Source of the DNA: Rhynchopus euleeides | Taxonomy: Eukaryota > Euglenozoa > Diplonemea > Diplonemida > Diplonemidae | Assembly: GCA_963210315.1 (NCBI GenBank) | Contig: OY723248.1 | Span: forward strand, 1,442,727-1,506,726 | Direction of reading: 5' to 3' | Length of the DNA: 64,000 nt | In this document: piece after piece, positions 45,132 through 56,656 of the stretch | How the letters are laid out: each line of letters starts with the position of its first letter | Position numbering within the stretch: the first letter of the stretch is position 1 | The notes under the pieces: model-generated | The model's database searches: none | The model's input: only the letters and a program-made list of their open reading frames with translations | Told to the model about the DNA's origin: nothing | Program-made: the position numbers and the translations under genes

Positions 45132-45135
45132 TTAA

Positions 45136-48100
45136 GTTCGTGCGCTGTGTTGCGCCGTGTTGCAAAGGAAAAGAAGAACGTCAAAAAAGTTATTGGGACT
45201 CTCCCTCCATTGTCCCAATCTGTGTTCATTCGAAGTAGTCCAAAGGGGGGAAGGGGGTGGTGGGTTGTGTGTGTGTGTGCTGAGGTTGTGCTACCCGAAA
45301 CAAGGGGGAGAAACAAAATACCGACAAAAAATATGAACATCAACTAATTCACCCACCTGTTTTTTTTTGGGGGGCAAAAACATGCTCTTCCTTTGCTGGC
45401 AAAGAGGCATTCTGCGCGGGAACGAGCGCAAGGGGCGGGGAAGGATATCGGGAAGGAGAGGGGGGGGGAGGGGAGGGGAGGGGGTGTTATGCGAGGCGGA
45501 TTGGAGACAGAAGACACGGATCATCGTTTTTTTTTGTGTGTGTGTGTGGAGTCAGGGTATAAGATAGACTTTTTTTCTGGCGCCGTTTTCCGGTTTTTCT
45601 GGTTTTGAAAATTTTTCGCGCGCGCCTTCGGCGCGCGCGACCCGCGCAAACCCTCCCAGAATCTGAGAGGGCCCGGTGCCTGCGCGCGTCCTGTCGTACT
45701 GAGGCTGCTTGGTGGGGCAGGCGCAGCAGCTGCTTTGAAAGTTTGGACTCTCGCCCAAAAAACCGGTCTGGTGCAATGCTTTTACACAGGGGGGTCTGGG
45801 GGGCGGAGCCCCCCAGCCGCCGGAGGCCACGGTAGTGAACATCTGTTCCCTACAGTCTGGATTCGCTTGTAAGTAGGAAGGCTTCGCTGTATCGCAGCCC
45901 GGCCAGCAGGAGATCACTGGTCCTTGAGGGTTCAACCTTCAGGGTGGAGGAGGACGGGGGAGCGACCACTCGTGACAGGTGTGCGTTGTGGGTGGAGTGG
46001 GTGCACGACAGAATGGCCAAAGGGTCCACGAGATCTCTGCACACATTCCGTTATCGAAGAGATGGGCACCTAGCTGTGACGACAGGCAACAAACAAATCT
46101 CATCTGTTAGTTGCCCCCAATAGGCTTGGCGACCTTCAAGACTGCTTGAAAGTCGTTTGAGTTCTCGTCTCAGCCCTCCAGACTGCAGTCTTAGACTCCC
46201 TCTTAGACATGGTGGCTGGAGTCCACCATGTGTGCACCTTCAAAACAGAAGAGACCTGCATGACGAGGGCATCACCACCCACCGGGCCACCCGCTAGGTC
46301 CATTTTTCTTCTCCGCTTCTCTGCCTTCTTTGGACTATTGGAGCTCTGTGCGGATCACGATGGGGTCACTTTCTATTTTTTTATGGCGTTTTTTCTGACT
46401 GTTTTACTGTCCCAAAATCACAAAAAAAACCGCCAAAAATGAGACCGACCTTTTTTTTTTCCAGAAAACCGGGAACCGGGAAACCCTGGTTTTGAAAACC
46501 GGAAAACCAGACCTATCTTATCCCCTGGTGTGGAGGCGAACCTCAAAACCATACGGGTAAAAAACGGGGAGTCGCTGTCCCCTTCAAAAAAAATAGACCG
46601 CCGCACGCTGCAATGCGCACCCCTCCCCCTCCCCCCCCCCTGTGTTGTTGTGACCAAGCCACGCCAACACCCCACCGGTGGTGGGTCGGGTGGGGGGGGG
46701 CAGGGAAGGTGATTTTGAATATCGCCTCAAAAAAGTGCTGTGACGTTGTTCAGACACCTCCGGATGGGGTTTTTCGATCGAACCGTGGTGAGCATATCAT
46801 CGCTTCTTTCAGTGCGTACCCTATGGTCCGCCACCACTCCCCACTCGCCTCCTCCTCACCCCCCCCCCCCCTTCCCCTTGTGATGTATCGTGATGCGTGG
46901 CTGTCAAATCGCAGCTGCTTCGTTTGTCACACCACCCTTCTGGGCATACGAGGCGCAGCCTGCATCCATGAATAATCGCAAAAAAAACCCTCAAAATCCG
47001 TACCAACCTCCTCCGCACCCCTCCACCGCCCACCAAGGTGTTTCCCTTGGGCAGCTGGACAGGCGTGCGACTTGCCCCAGAGCTCTTTAAAGCTGCTTAT
47101 TTCTCTCTCTCTTTCTTCGGCAGCACCCCCTCTTCGAACGCTCCAATATTTTTTTTGCTTCTTCTCGCTCTTTGTGTTCGTCCAAACATAAAATTAAGCA
47201 AGCCCGGTGCGGGGTGGCTTATCCAGAAAGCCCACAAGAGGTTTACCGGACCCAGCCAATATTAGAGCCGTGGGAACAAGATCTGGTAGGGCCTGGCGGG
47301 GTGTGCCCCCCATTCAAGCCCATGTTATAAGGGTGTTTGTGTGTGTCTGGGAGGAGGGGGGTGTGGTGGTGGGTTCTCTGGTGGTGCACTTCCACCTCCC
47401 CACCCTCACCCCCAGCCCACCCCCACCCACCCTTCTCTCTCTCTCACGCGCTGCCCCGTTTCACTCTGTTGTGTGGCGCCACCCACCCTGTCATTTTTTT
47501 TGTGCCCCATCTCCTCTTAGGTATTTTTTTTAAACCATGCGTGGAGAGCACTGCCTTGTTGCAATGCGACGCGCACACGTCACGATCTGGGCTTCCTTCG
47601 GTATTGGCTGTGAGCTGTGACTTCGTTCCCCGCACCACCACCACCACCACCACCACCCCTTCCCACGCGTTGCCCATATCATCCAATTTTGTATTTGGTT
47701 TTTTGTTTGCGTATTGTGTTTGCCACGAGTAATGCCGAATGGCTTAAGTTTATTTATTGGCTGCCTACTGTATACAATCATTTTGTAGAAAATCTTCCAA
47801 CGGGAAGGGGGGGGGGTGGCTGTTTCTGGTTGGCGAGGTGTGGCTGACTTCAGAGGGCATTATTTGCTTCGATAATCTGCTGTCTTCTGCCACACCTCAC
47901 CCCGCCACACCCCTGGCCCACCCCCCCCCCCCCCACACCCCGCCTTCACATTGTTTATTTGTTTTGCTGTGACAACAAGAAAACACCCCCACCCCCCCCA
48001 CCCCCTGCCGCTTATTCTCATCGAAAATGTCACCAAATGTTTTTTTTTGCACCTGTCGCAAAACACACAAATCCCCCTGCCTTCCCAACGGGCGTACAGC

Positions 48101-49321
48101 TTGTTGACTATCCCTCCGTTCGATTAATATGCTGCATTCACCTGTGAGTCTCTTGACGCACAGCATCTTATTACGAAGGGTGTCTTCTTCGTGAATGCAG
48201 TATATCGGAACGACCCTCCGGAGGTGGCAGTGAACAGGTTATACGTTCCAATTCATTTGTACTCACCCCCTACCCATCACCGCCGCCCCATCCCCCCCCC
48301 CCCCCAAATGGCGCCCCCTCCCCCTCGCGGGCGTCTGTACGTGTTTGTGCTGAAAAAAAAGTTTTATGAAAAATGTAGTTTATACCCCTCTCCCCCCCCC
48401 CTCCCTCCTTCCCTCCCTCTCCCCATTGTTTCTCCCCCTACCCACCAACCCCCGCGCCCCCCATCGACATCCCCCCCACCCCTTCCCCTTCCCCCACCCA
48501 CATTTTCACTCTTTTTTTATGTTGTAGTGGCGGGATCGGAGTCCGTGGGGTGTGTGCGATGTGTGTGTGTGTGTGTGAGGGGGGGTGGGGGAGGGGAATA
48601 TTGCAGGCGCTGGACTGCCTTCCCAGGCTTCCCTCCCGTTCCTCGGTTGGTTTTTGTTCGGAGGGGGGGCATTGCATGCCTGCACAGGCGCACACACACA
48701 CACACACTTCCCACATCTCGATCCGTATCCCTGAAATTCTGTCTTTCTAAAAGCTGTTTTGTGAACGTCATCTCGTTCGCTGTCTTGCACGCGAGCCTCC
48801 GGGCCGTCGAAACAGCGGCAACAAAAGGAGCTGGGTTGCGTTGGGGAGAACCAGCCCAGTTCTGGGTGTCTTGGGTTACCTCGTCGTCAGAGGGGGTGTC
48901 GGTGGAGGAGCAGGAGCAGGAGACCTGCCCCCTCCCTCCCCCCTCCACCCCCTCCCGCATGTGGAAAAAAATACAAAAGGGTTGGAAGTAAAGTTCCTCA
49001 CATGGCATGCAGTCGGCAGTGGGGGTAGCCACCACTGCTCCTTTTGCTGCATATTACGGGATCCCAAAAAAGCAAAGCATCTGCGCGCGATGGGGCGGTT
49101 GGCCTCCCCACACTCCCCACACTCCCCCCCTACACCCCCTCACGTTTCATATTTTTCAAAAAATGTTGTTTTAGTATCGAAACGACGGCGGTAGTGGAAG
49201 GATTTGCCCCCCCCCCCCCCACAACACTGGATTTCAGACACAACCTGCATAACGAGTGAAGGGTGATCATTCTTGTGCTCCCTTCAAATTCGATTTCACT
49301 ACCCCCCCCCCCACACACACA
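45136..49321. other. Long intergenic region, pyrimidine-rich, no gene recognised
   Basis: 4.2 kb without a supportable gene. It contains a GC hairpin at 45618-45640 (GCGCGCGCC TTC GGCGCGCGC type), a solo copy of hairpin repeat R at 45784-45846, and many poly-C runs on the + strand (46628-46638, 46860-46871, 47920-47934, 47987-47999, 48293-48305, 48390-48400, 49208-49220). 47380-48530 is strongly C/T-biased, with only short (GT)n and poly-G exceptions. Confidence 0.5.
45784..45846 (+). repeat. Hairpin repeat R, solo copy
   Basis: Same sequence and orientation as the paired copies at 2873-3102 and 57774-58070, including the CTGGGGGGC / GCCCCCCAG stem and the trailing CCACGGTAGTGAACATCTG. No partner within 1 kb. 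Confidence 0.85.
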
Positions 49322-49964
49322 GCACGGTGGGATCTTGTAAATTTTACATGTATAACTACAAGTATAATACATGTATTATACATGTATAATACTTGCATGT
49401 CAACTATTATACATGTATAATACATGTATATGCCTGAAATATACATGTAAAATACATGTATATCAAGTAAAAATACATGTATGATACTTGCATGTCAACT
49501 ATTATACATGTATTTTTACTTGATATACATGTATTTTACATGTATATTTCAGGCATTTACATGTATTTTACATGTATAATACTTGTCATGCAAGTATTAT
49601 ACATGTAAAATACTTGCATGCAAGTAAAATACATGTATTTTACTTGCATGCAAGTATTTTACTTGTCATGCAAGTATTTTACATGTATAATACTTGCATG
49701 ACAAGTATTATACATGTAAAATACATGTAAATGCCTGAAATATACATGTAAAATACATGTATATCAAGTAAAAATACATGTATAATAGTTGACATGCAAG
49801 TATTATACATGTATTTTTACTTGATATACATGTATTTTACATGTATATTTCAGGCATATACATGTATTATACATGTATAATAGTTGACATGCAAGTATTA
49901 TACATGTATAATACATGTATATACTTGTAGTTATACATGTAAAATTTACAAGATCCCACCGTGC
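49322..49964. mobile_element. TACATGTA foldback palindrome, copy 3
   Basis: 643-bp uninterrupted palindrome from GCACGGTGGGATCTTG to its reverse complement. The same block order as copies 1 and 2 shows these are copies of one element. The near-identical flanks CACACAG and CACACTG may be a target duplication but lie in (AC)n sequence. Non-coding. Confidence 0.85.
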
Positions 49965-50101
49965 ACACTGTGACACACACACACACACACACACCACTCT
50001 CTCGCATGTCCCCCATCCCCTCCCTCACCCAGCAGGTGTGCCCACCTGCGCTGTGGTTTCCTCTCGCATTGTGTGGCATACCCCGCCATTCTTTTCTTCA
50101 C

Positions 50102-50119
50102 CCCCCCCTCTTCTCACAG
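50102..50119 (+). other. Acceptor-like site before the two-exon gene
   Basis: CCCCCCCTCTTCTCACAG ends at 50119. The first ATG after it is the gene start at 50173. It is the strongest polypyrimidine-AG of the set. Confidence 0.5.
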
Positions 50120-50172
50120 GTGGGGTGACCTAGGCAGGCAGGGCAGGTGTGTTTGGCAGGGGTGTTTTATCA

Positions 50173-51209
50173 ATGCCCCAACCAAGCTTGGGTGAGCTTC
50201 GAAGAAAGGCACAGGAGAGTCAGGACCAGGCGGAGCGCCTGTTCGCGGGGCATGTGCAGGGGAGGGACAGCGGGAACATCGTGATTATCGAGCCGAATTC
50301 TGAGAATGAAGCCAGCCCGCCTTCGTCGCCTGCCCCGATGTATAACAAAGGCGTGTCGTCGGACCACGAGCAAGCCATCTACCGCCTTGTCAACAAGGCG
50401 TACTCCTTTATTCGCGGGAAGCACTGCATTGCTGCGAGCGATTCTGGCGAAGCCCTCGCTGCACTGAATGAGACAAGCGAGATGCTGAAGACGGAGCTGG
50501 AAGCCCTTGACCCAGGCTCGCCTCTGTATGAAGATGTCCGCTGCGCGCTGCGCCCGCTGCAGTCTAACTCCGGGATCCTGACCTATTGGCACCACATGTT
50601 CCCGAAGAAAGATAACATGATCACCCTCCCGACCGGGCAGGTGATGCAGTATGCAAACGACGCCCTGTCGATTGACAGCAAGCTGGTGTTCGCTGAACGA
50701 AGCGACCCCTATGACGCCGAGTCGACATGCATGGTGTTCTACCCGCCGTCTGACCCGGACAGCGACAGTGCTATGGCTGAGGAGGAGGAGGAGCTTGTGC
50801 TGTACGTCGAGAATGAGGACAAGTACCTCACCAGCTTTGACCCAGAGACTCTCCGTGCCGTGCGCCCCTTCGTGGCACACCTCCTCGCAACCATGAACAT
50901 CGACCAGCCGGCAGACGGTGGGAAGGTATGTCAGCTGGTGTGTCGAGGGGTGGAGGTGGGGGTAGTAGGAAAGGGAGCGTTGCTGTAGGGTGCTACAGTA
51001 GCAGGCTGGCAGGGTATTGCGCAGAGGGGGGGGAGGGGGGCATTGCCTGCATGACATGGGGGTGTCGTGTTTGGGTGAAGTTTGGATCATGCGCATCTGT
51101 CGAGAGGTGGTTCCACACCTGCCAACACATCGCACAGGAGGACCGCTGGTTGGATCTCGGTAGGTACCTGGGGTGCCCGTTCAACCTTTGCAATATATTG
51201 CAGACGTGA
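50173..51209 (+). CDS. Unrecognised two-exon protein
   Basis: Exon 1 is 50173-50925 (251 codons), followed by a phase-0 intron with donor GTATGT and acceptor CGCACAG. Exon 2 at 51138-51209 adds 23 residues and a stop (274 residues). The 3' exon is the less certain part: a weak second intron starting at 51160 would give a different short tail. The protein opens with a charged helix, then a Pro/Ser linker. Residues about 70-130 look helical and TPR-like in spacing (QAIYRLVNKAYSFIRGKHC, then ALAALNETSEMLKTELEAL), but no repeat pair is clear. An acidic run EEEEEL follows near residue 205. No catalytic motif, signal peptide or membrane segment. I do not recognise the family. Codon use matches the other genes and the reading frame is long and GC-rich, so it is very probably a real gene. 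Confidence 0.75.
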
Positions 51210-52042
51210 CATACCCACCAACCCTTCTGGCACAGTAGCTGCATAAAGAGACATGTGTGTGTTCTGACCCTGAATTTTTTCGACTTTCCGGCCACTGTGA
51301 GGTCCAGGGAGGGGTGGGGAGGTGGGGTGTTGCCGGCATCGCGTTGTGTGGCAGGCACAAATGCCGCATAGCCGGTGCATCTTTGCCCACACCCTCTCTC
51401 ACCACCGCCACCCCCTGTTCGCCCCACAACACGCCGCCCACTGGTAGCGGTTTGCTGTTTGTTGCCTCACGGCATGCGGTCGAACCGCAGAACTCTGTGG
51501 GAACTTTGCTGCTCCGATTCACTTGCGCAAAAAAGCTAAAGTGGACCGTGCCTCCCACCCGCCCCCTCCTCCCTCCCGTGTGACTGCACAGTCGTCTCCC
51601 GCAGTCAGACTATTCTTCGGGGGTCAGACTAAGCCTTTTTCGGGGGCCAGACTGGACCTAGCAGGGGTCTCAGACCCCCGCTCAGGCTGGCCCTCGGGGA
51701 GGGGGGTCCACCGTGTACCGTGTAGACGCACAGTTGCAAAAGGATGTTGGGTGGCTTGCTCACTCTCGATAAGTTTTGGTGGGGGCCTTCGCTCTGTGTC
51801 AAATTGTGTCAGTGTGTCACACAGGCGGTTTTTTTCACCTTAGGCGAAATCGGCAAAAACGCCGCCAAGCCTTCGCTCTGTGTCACTGTGTGTCACTGAC
51901 TCAGAGCGAAGGTCCCGTGACACAGGGGTGTTGGGGACAATGCAAAATTTGCGAAAAATCTCGAAAAAAAATTCTGGCAGAGGTGAAAAAATTGGGTTCC
52001 ACACAAAACTGGCTCCAAAGTGACATACTCCCACGGGGTCCT
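51210..52042. other. Intergenic before minisatellite 2
   Basis: No gene. 51780-51930 repeats CTTCGCTCTGTGTCA and GTGTCACTG motifs that resemble the first half of the minisatellite unit, and may be the sequence from which the array arose. Similar TGTGTCACAG motifs occur near 3808-3836. Confidence 0.5.
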
Positions 52043-55000
52043 TACACACTGTGTCATGCCCCCCCAGGCTTCCAGCACAGTGTGTCATGCCCCCCCAGGC
52101 TTCTAACACACTGTGTCATGCCCCCCCAGGCTTCCAGCACACTGTGTCATGCCCCCCCAGGCTTCCAGCACAGTGTGTCATGCCCCCCCAGGCTTCCAGC
52201 ACACTGTGTCATGCCCCCCCAGGCTTCCAGCACACTGTGTCATGCCCCCCCAGGCTTCCAGCACACTGTGTCATGCCCCCCCAGGCTTCTAACACACTGT
52301 GTCATGCCCCCCCAGGCTTCCAGCACAGTGTGTCATGCCCCCCCAGGCTTCTAGCACAGTGTGTCATGCCCCCCCAGGCTTCTAACACACTGTGTCATGC
52401 CCCCCCAGGCTTCTAACACAGTGTGTCATGCCCCCCCAGGCTTCCAGCACAGTGTGTCATGCCCCCCCAGGCTTCCAGCACACTGTGTCATGCCCCCCCA
52501 GGCTTCTAGCACAGTGTGTCATGCCCCCCCAGGCTTCTAACACACTGTGTCATGCCCCCCCAGGCTTCCAGCACACTGTGTCATGCCCCCCCAGGCTTCT
52601 AGCACAGTGTGTCATGCCCCCCCAGGCTTCTAACACACTGTGTCATGCCCCCCCAGGCTTCCAGCACACTGTGTCATGCCCCCCCAGGCTTCTAACACTG
52701 TGTGTCATGCCCCCCCAGGCTTCTAACACACTGTGTCATGCCCCCCCAGGCTTCCAGCACACTGTGTCATGCCCCCCCAGGCTTCCAGCACACTGTGTCA
52801 TGCCCCCCCAGGCTTCTAACACACTGTGTCATGCCCCCCCAGGCTTCCAGCACAGTGTGTCATGCCCCCCCAGGCTTCTAACACACTGTGTCATGCCCCC
52901 CCAGGCTTCCAGCACACTGTGTCATGCCCCCCCAGGCTTCTAACACACTGTGTCATGCCCCCCCAGGCTTCCAGCACAGTGTGTCATGCCCCCCCAGGCT
53001 TCTAACACAGTGTGTCATGCCCCCCCAGGCTTCCAGCACACTGTGTCATGCCCCCCCAGGCTTCCAGCACAGTGTGTCATGCCCCCCCAGGCTTCCAGCA
53101 CACTGTGTCATGCCCCCCCAGGCTTCTAGCACAGTGTGTCATGCCCCCCCAGGCTTCTAACACACTGTGTCATGCCCCCCCAGGCTTCCAGCACACTGTG
53201 TCATGCCCCCCCAGGCTTCTAACACTGTGTGTCATGCCCCCCCAGGCTTCTAACACACTGTGTCATGCCCCCCCAGGCTTCCAGCACACTGTGTCATGCC
53301 CCCCCAGGCTTCCAGCACACTGTGTCATGCCCCCCCAGGCTTCTAACACACTGTGTCATGCCCCCCCAGGCTTCCAGCACAGTGTGTCATGCCCCCCCAG
53401 GCTTCTAGCACAGTGTGTCATGCCCCCCCAGGCTTCTAACACAGTGTGTCATGCCCCCCCAGGCTTCCAGCACACTGTGTCATGCCCCCCCAGGCTTCTA
53501 GCACAGTGTGTCATGCCCCCCCAGGCTTCTAACACACTGTGTCATGCCCCCCCAGGCTTCCAGCACACTGTGTCATGCCCCCCCAGGCTTCTAACACACT
53601 GTGTCATGCCCCCCCAGGCTTCCAGCACAGTGTGTCATGCCCCCCCAGGCTTCTAACACACTGTGTCATGCCCCCCCAGGCTTCCAGCACACTGTGTCAT
53701 GCCCCCCCAGGCTTCTAACACACTGTGTCATGCCCTCCCAGGCTTCTAACACTGTGTGTCATGCCCCCTGAGGCTTCTAACACACTGTGTCATGCCCCCC
53801 CAGGCTTCCAGCACACTGTGTCATGCCCCCCCAGGCTTCTAACACACTGTGTCATGCCCCCCCAGGCTTCCAGCACAGTGTGTCATGCCCCCCCAGGCTT
53901 CTAACACACTGTGTCATGCCCCCCCAGGCTTCTAACACAGTGTGTCATGCCCCCCCAGGCTTCCAGCACACTGTGTCATGCCCCCCCAGGCTTCCAGCAC
54001 ACTGTGTCATGCCCCCCCAGGCTTCTAGCACAGTGTGTCATGCCCCCCCAGGCTTCTAACACACTGTGTCATGCCCCCCCAGGCTTCCAGCACACTGTGT
54101 CATGCCCCCCCAGGCTTCTAACACACTGTGTCATGCCCCCCCAGGCTTCCAGCACACTGTGTCATGCCCCCCCAGGCTTCTAACACACTGTGTCATGCCC
54201 CCCCAGGCTTCTAGCACAGTGTGTCATGCTCCCCCAGGCTTCTAACACACTGTGTCATGCCCCCCCAGGCTTCCAGCACACTGTGTCATGCCCCCCCAGG
54301 CTTCTAACACACTGTGTCATGCCCCCCCAGGCTTCTAGCACAGTGTGTCATGCCCCCCCAGGCTTCTAACACACTGTGTCATGCCCCCCCAGGCTTCTAA
54401 CACAGTGTGTCATGCCCCCCCAGGCTTCCAGCACAGTGTGTCATGCCCCCCCAGGCTTCCAGCACACTGTGTCATGCCCCCCCAGGCTTCTAGCACAGTG
54501 TGTCATGCCCCCCCAGGCTTCTAACACACTGTGTCATGCCCCCCCAGGCTTCCAGCACACTGTGTCATGCCCCCCCAGGCTTCTAACACTGTGTGTCATG
54601 CCCCCCCAGGCTTCTAACACACTGTGTCATGCCCCCCCAGGCTTCCAGCACACTGTGTCATGCCCCCCCAGGCTTCCAGCACACTGTGTCATGCCCCCCC
54701 AGGCTTCTAACACACTGTGTCATGCCCCCCCAGGCTTCCAGCACAGTGTGTCATGCCCCCCCAGGCTTCTAACACACTGTGTCATGCCCCCCCAGGCTTC
54801 CAGCACACTGTGTCATGCCCCCCCAGGCTTCTAACACACTGTGTCATGCCCCCCCAGGCTTCCAGCACAGTGTGTCATGCCCCCCCAGGCTTCTAACACA
54901 GTGTGTCATGCCCCCCCAGGCTTCCAGCACACTGTGTCATGCCCCCCCAGGCTTCCAGCACAGTGTGTCATGCCCCCCCAGGCTTCCAGCACACTGTGTC

Positions 55001-56656
55001 ATGCCCCCCCAGGCTTCTAGCACAGTGTGTCATGCCCCCCCAGGCTTCTAACACTGTGTGTCATGCCCCCCCAGGCTTCTAACACACTGTGTCATGCCCC
55101 CCCAGGCTTCCAGCACACTGTGTCATGCCCCCCCAGGCTTCCAGCACACTGTGTCATGCCCCCCCAGGCTTCTAACACACTGTGTCATGCCCCCCCAGGC
55201 TTCCAGCACAGTGTGTCATGCCCCCCCAGGCTTCTAGCACAGTGTGTCATGCCCCCCCAGGCTTCTAACACAGTGTGTCATGCCCCCCCAGGCTTCCAGC
55301 ACACTGTGTCATGCCCCCCCAGGCTTCTAGCACAGTGTGTCATGCCCCCCCAGGCTTCTAACACACTGTGTCATGCCCCCCCAGGCTTCTAACACTGTGT
55401 GTCATGCCCCCCCAGGCTTCTAACACACTGTGTCATGCCCCCCCAGGCTTCCAGCACAGTGTGTCATGCCCCCCCAGGCTTCTAACACACTGTGTCATGC
55501 CCCCCCCAGGCTTCCAGCACACTGTGTCATGCCCCCCCAGGCTTCTAACACACTGTGTCATGCCCTCCCAGGCTTCTAACACTGTGTGTCATGCCCCCTG
55601 AGGCTTCTAACACACTGTGTCATGCCCCCCCAGGCTTCCAGCACACTGTGTCATGCCCCCCCAGGCTTCTAACACACTGTGTCATGCCCCCCCAGGCTTC
55701 CAGCACACTGTGTCATGCCCCCCCAGGCTTCTAACACAGTGTGTCATGCCCCCCCAGGCTTCCAGCACACTGTGTCATGCCCCCCCAGGCTTCCAGCACA
55801 CTGTGTCATGCCCCCCCAGGCTTCTAGCACAGTGTGTCATGCCCCCCCAGGCTTCTAACACACTGTGTCATGCCCCCCCAGGCTTCCAGCACACTGTGTC
55901 ATGCCCCCCCAGGCTTCTAACACACTGTGTCATGCCCCCCCAGGCTTCCAGCACAGTGTGTCATGCCCCCCCAGGCTTCTAGCACAGTGTGTCATGCCCC
56001 CCCAGGCTTCTAACACACTGTGTCATGCCCCCCCAGGCTTCTAACACAGTGTGTCATGCCCCCCCAGGCTTCCAGCACAGTGTGTCATGCCCCCCCAGGC
56101 TTCCAGCACACTGTGTCATGCCCCCCCAGGCTTCTAGCACAGTGTGTCATGCCCCCCCAGGCTTCTAACACACTGTGTCATGCCCCCCCAGGCTTCCAGC
56201 ACACTGTGTCATGCCCCCCCAGGCTTCTAGCACAGTGTGTCATGCCCCCCCAGGCTTCTAACACACTGTGTCATGCCCCCCCAGGCTTCCAGCACACTGT
56301 GTCATGCCCCCCCAGGCTTCCAGCACACTGTGTCATGCCCCCCCAGGCTTCTAACACAGTGTGTCATGCCCCCCCAGGCTTCCAGCACACTGTGTCATGC
56401 CCCCCCAGGCTTCTAGCACAGTGTGTCATGCCCCCCCAGGCTTCTAACACACTGTGTCATGCCCCCCCAGGCTTCTAACACACTGTGTCATGCCCCCCCA
56501 GGCTTCCAGCACAGTGTGTCATGCCCCCCCAGGCTTCTAACACACTGTGTCATGCCCCCTCAGGCTTCTAACACACTGTGTCATGCCCCCCCAGGCTTCT
56601 AACACACTGTGTCATGCCCCCCCCAGGCTTCTAGCACACTGTGTAATACCCCCAGG
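52043..56656. repeat. 31-bp minisatellite array 2, about 149 copies
   Basis: 4.6 kb of tandem 31-bp units CACTGTGTCATGCCCCCC plus CAGGCTTCTAACA, with variants at the 3' half (TTCCAGCACA, TTCTAGCACAG, TTCTAACACTG). The variant order repeats at long range. The unit string starting at 52392 recurs at 54376 (64 units away) with three units missing later. A rare marker (CCCTCCCAGG followed by CCCCTGAGG) occurs at 53731 and again at 55561. A third partial start is at 56020. The array therefore grew by block duplication of about 60 units as well as single-unit slippage. Apparent ORFs are an effect of the 31-bp period. Confidence 0.95.

Noticed and set aside
52051-56478. Repeated ORFs of 77-214 codons encoding Cys/Pro-rich repeats
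   Set aside because: Each is an artefact of the 31-bp array. The frames end wherever a TTCTAAC unit falls in register, and no start, promoter or flanking coding sequence supports them.
52043-56656. Possible CRISPR array
   Set aside because: The 31-bp units are contiguous with no unique spacers, there are no cas genes and the genome is eukaryotic.
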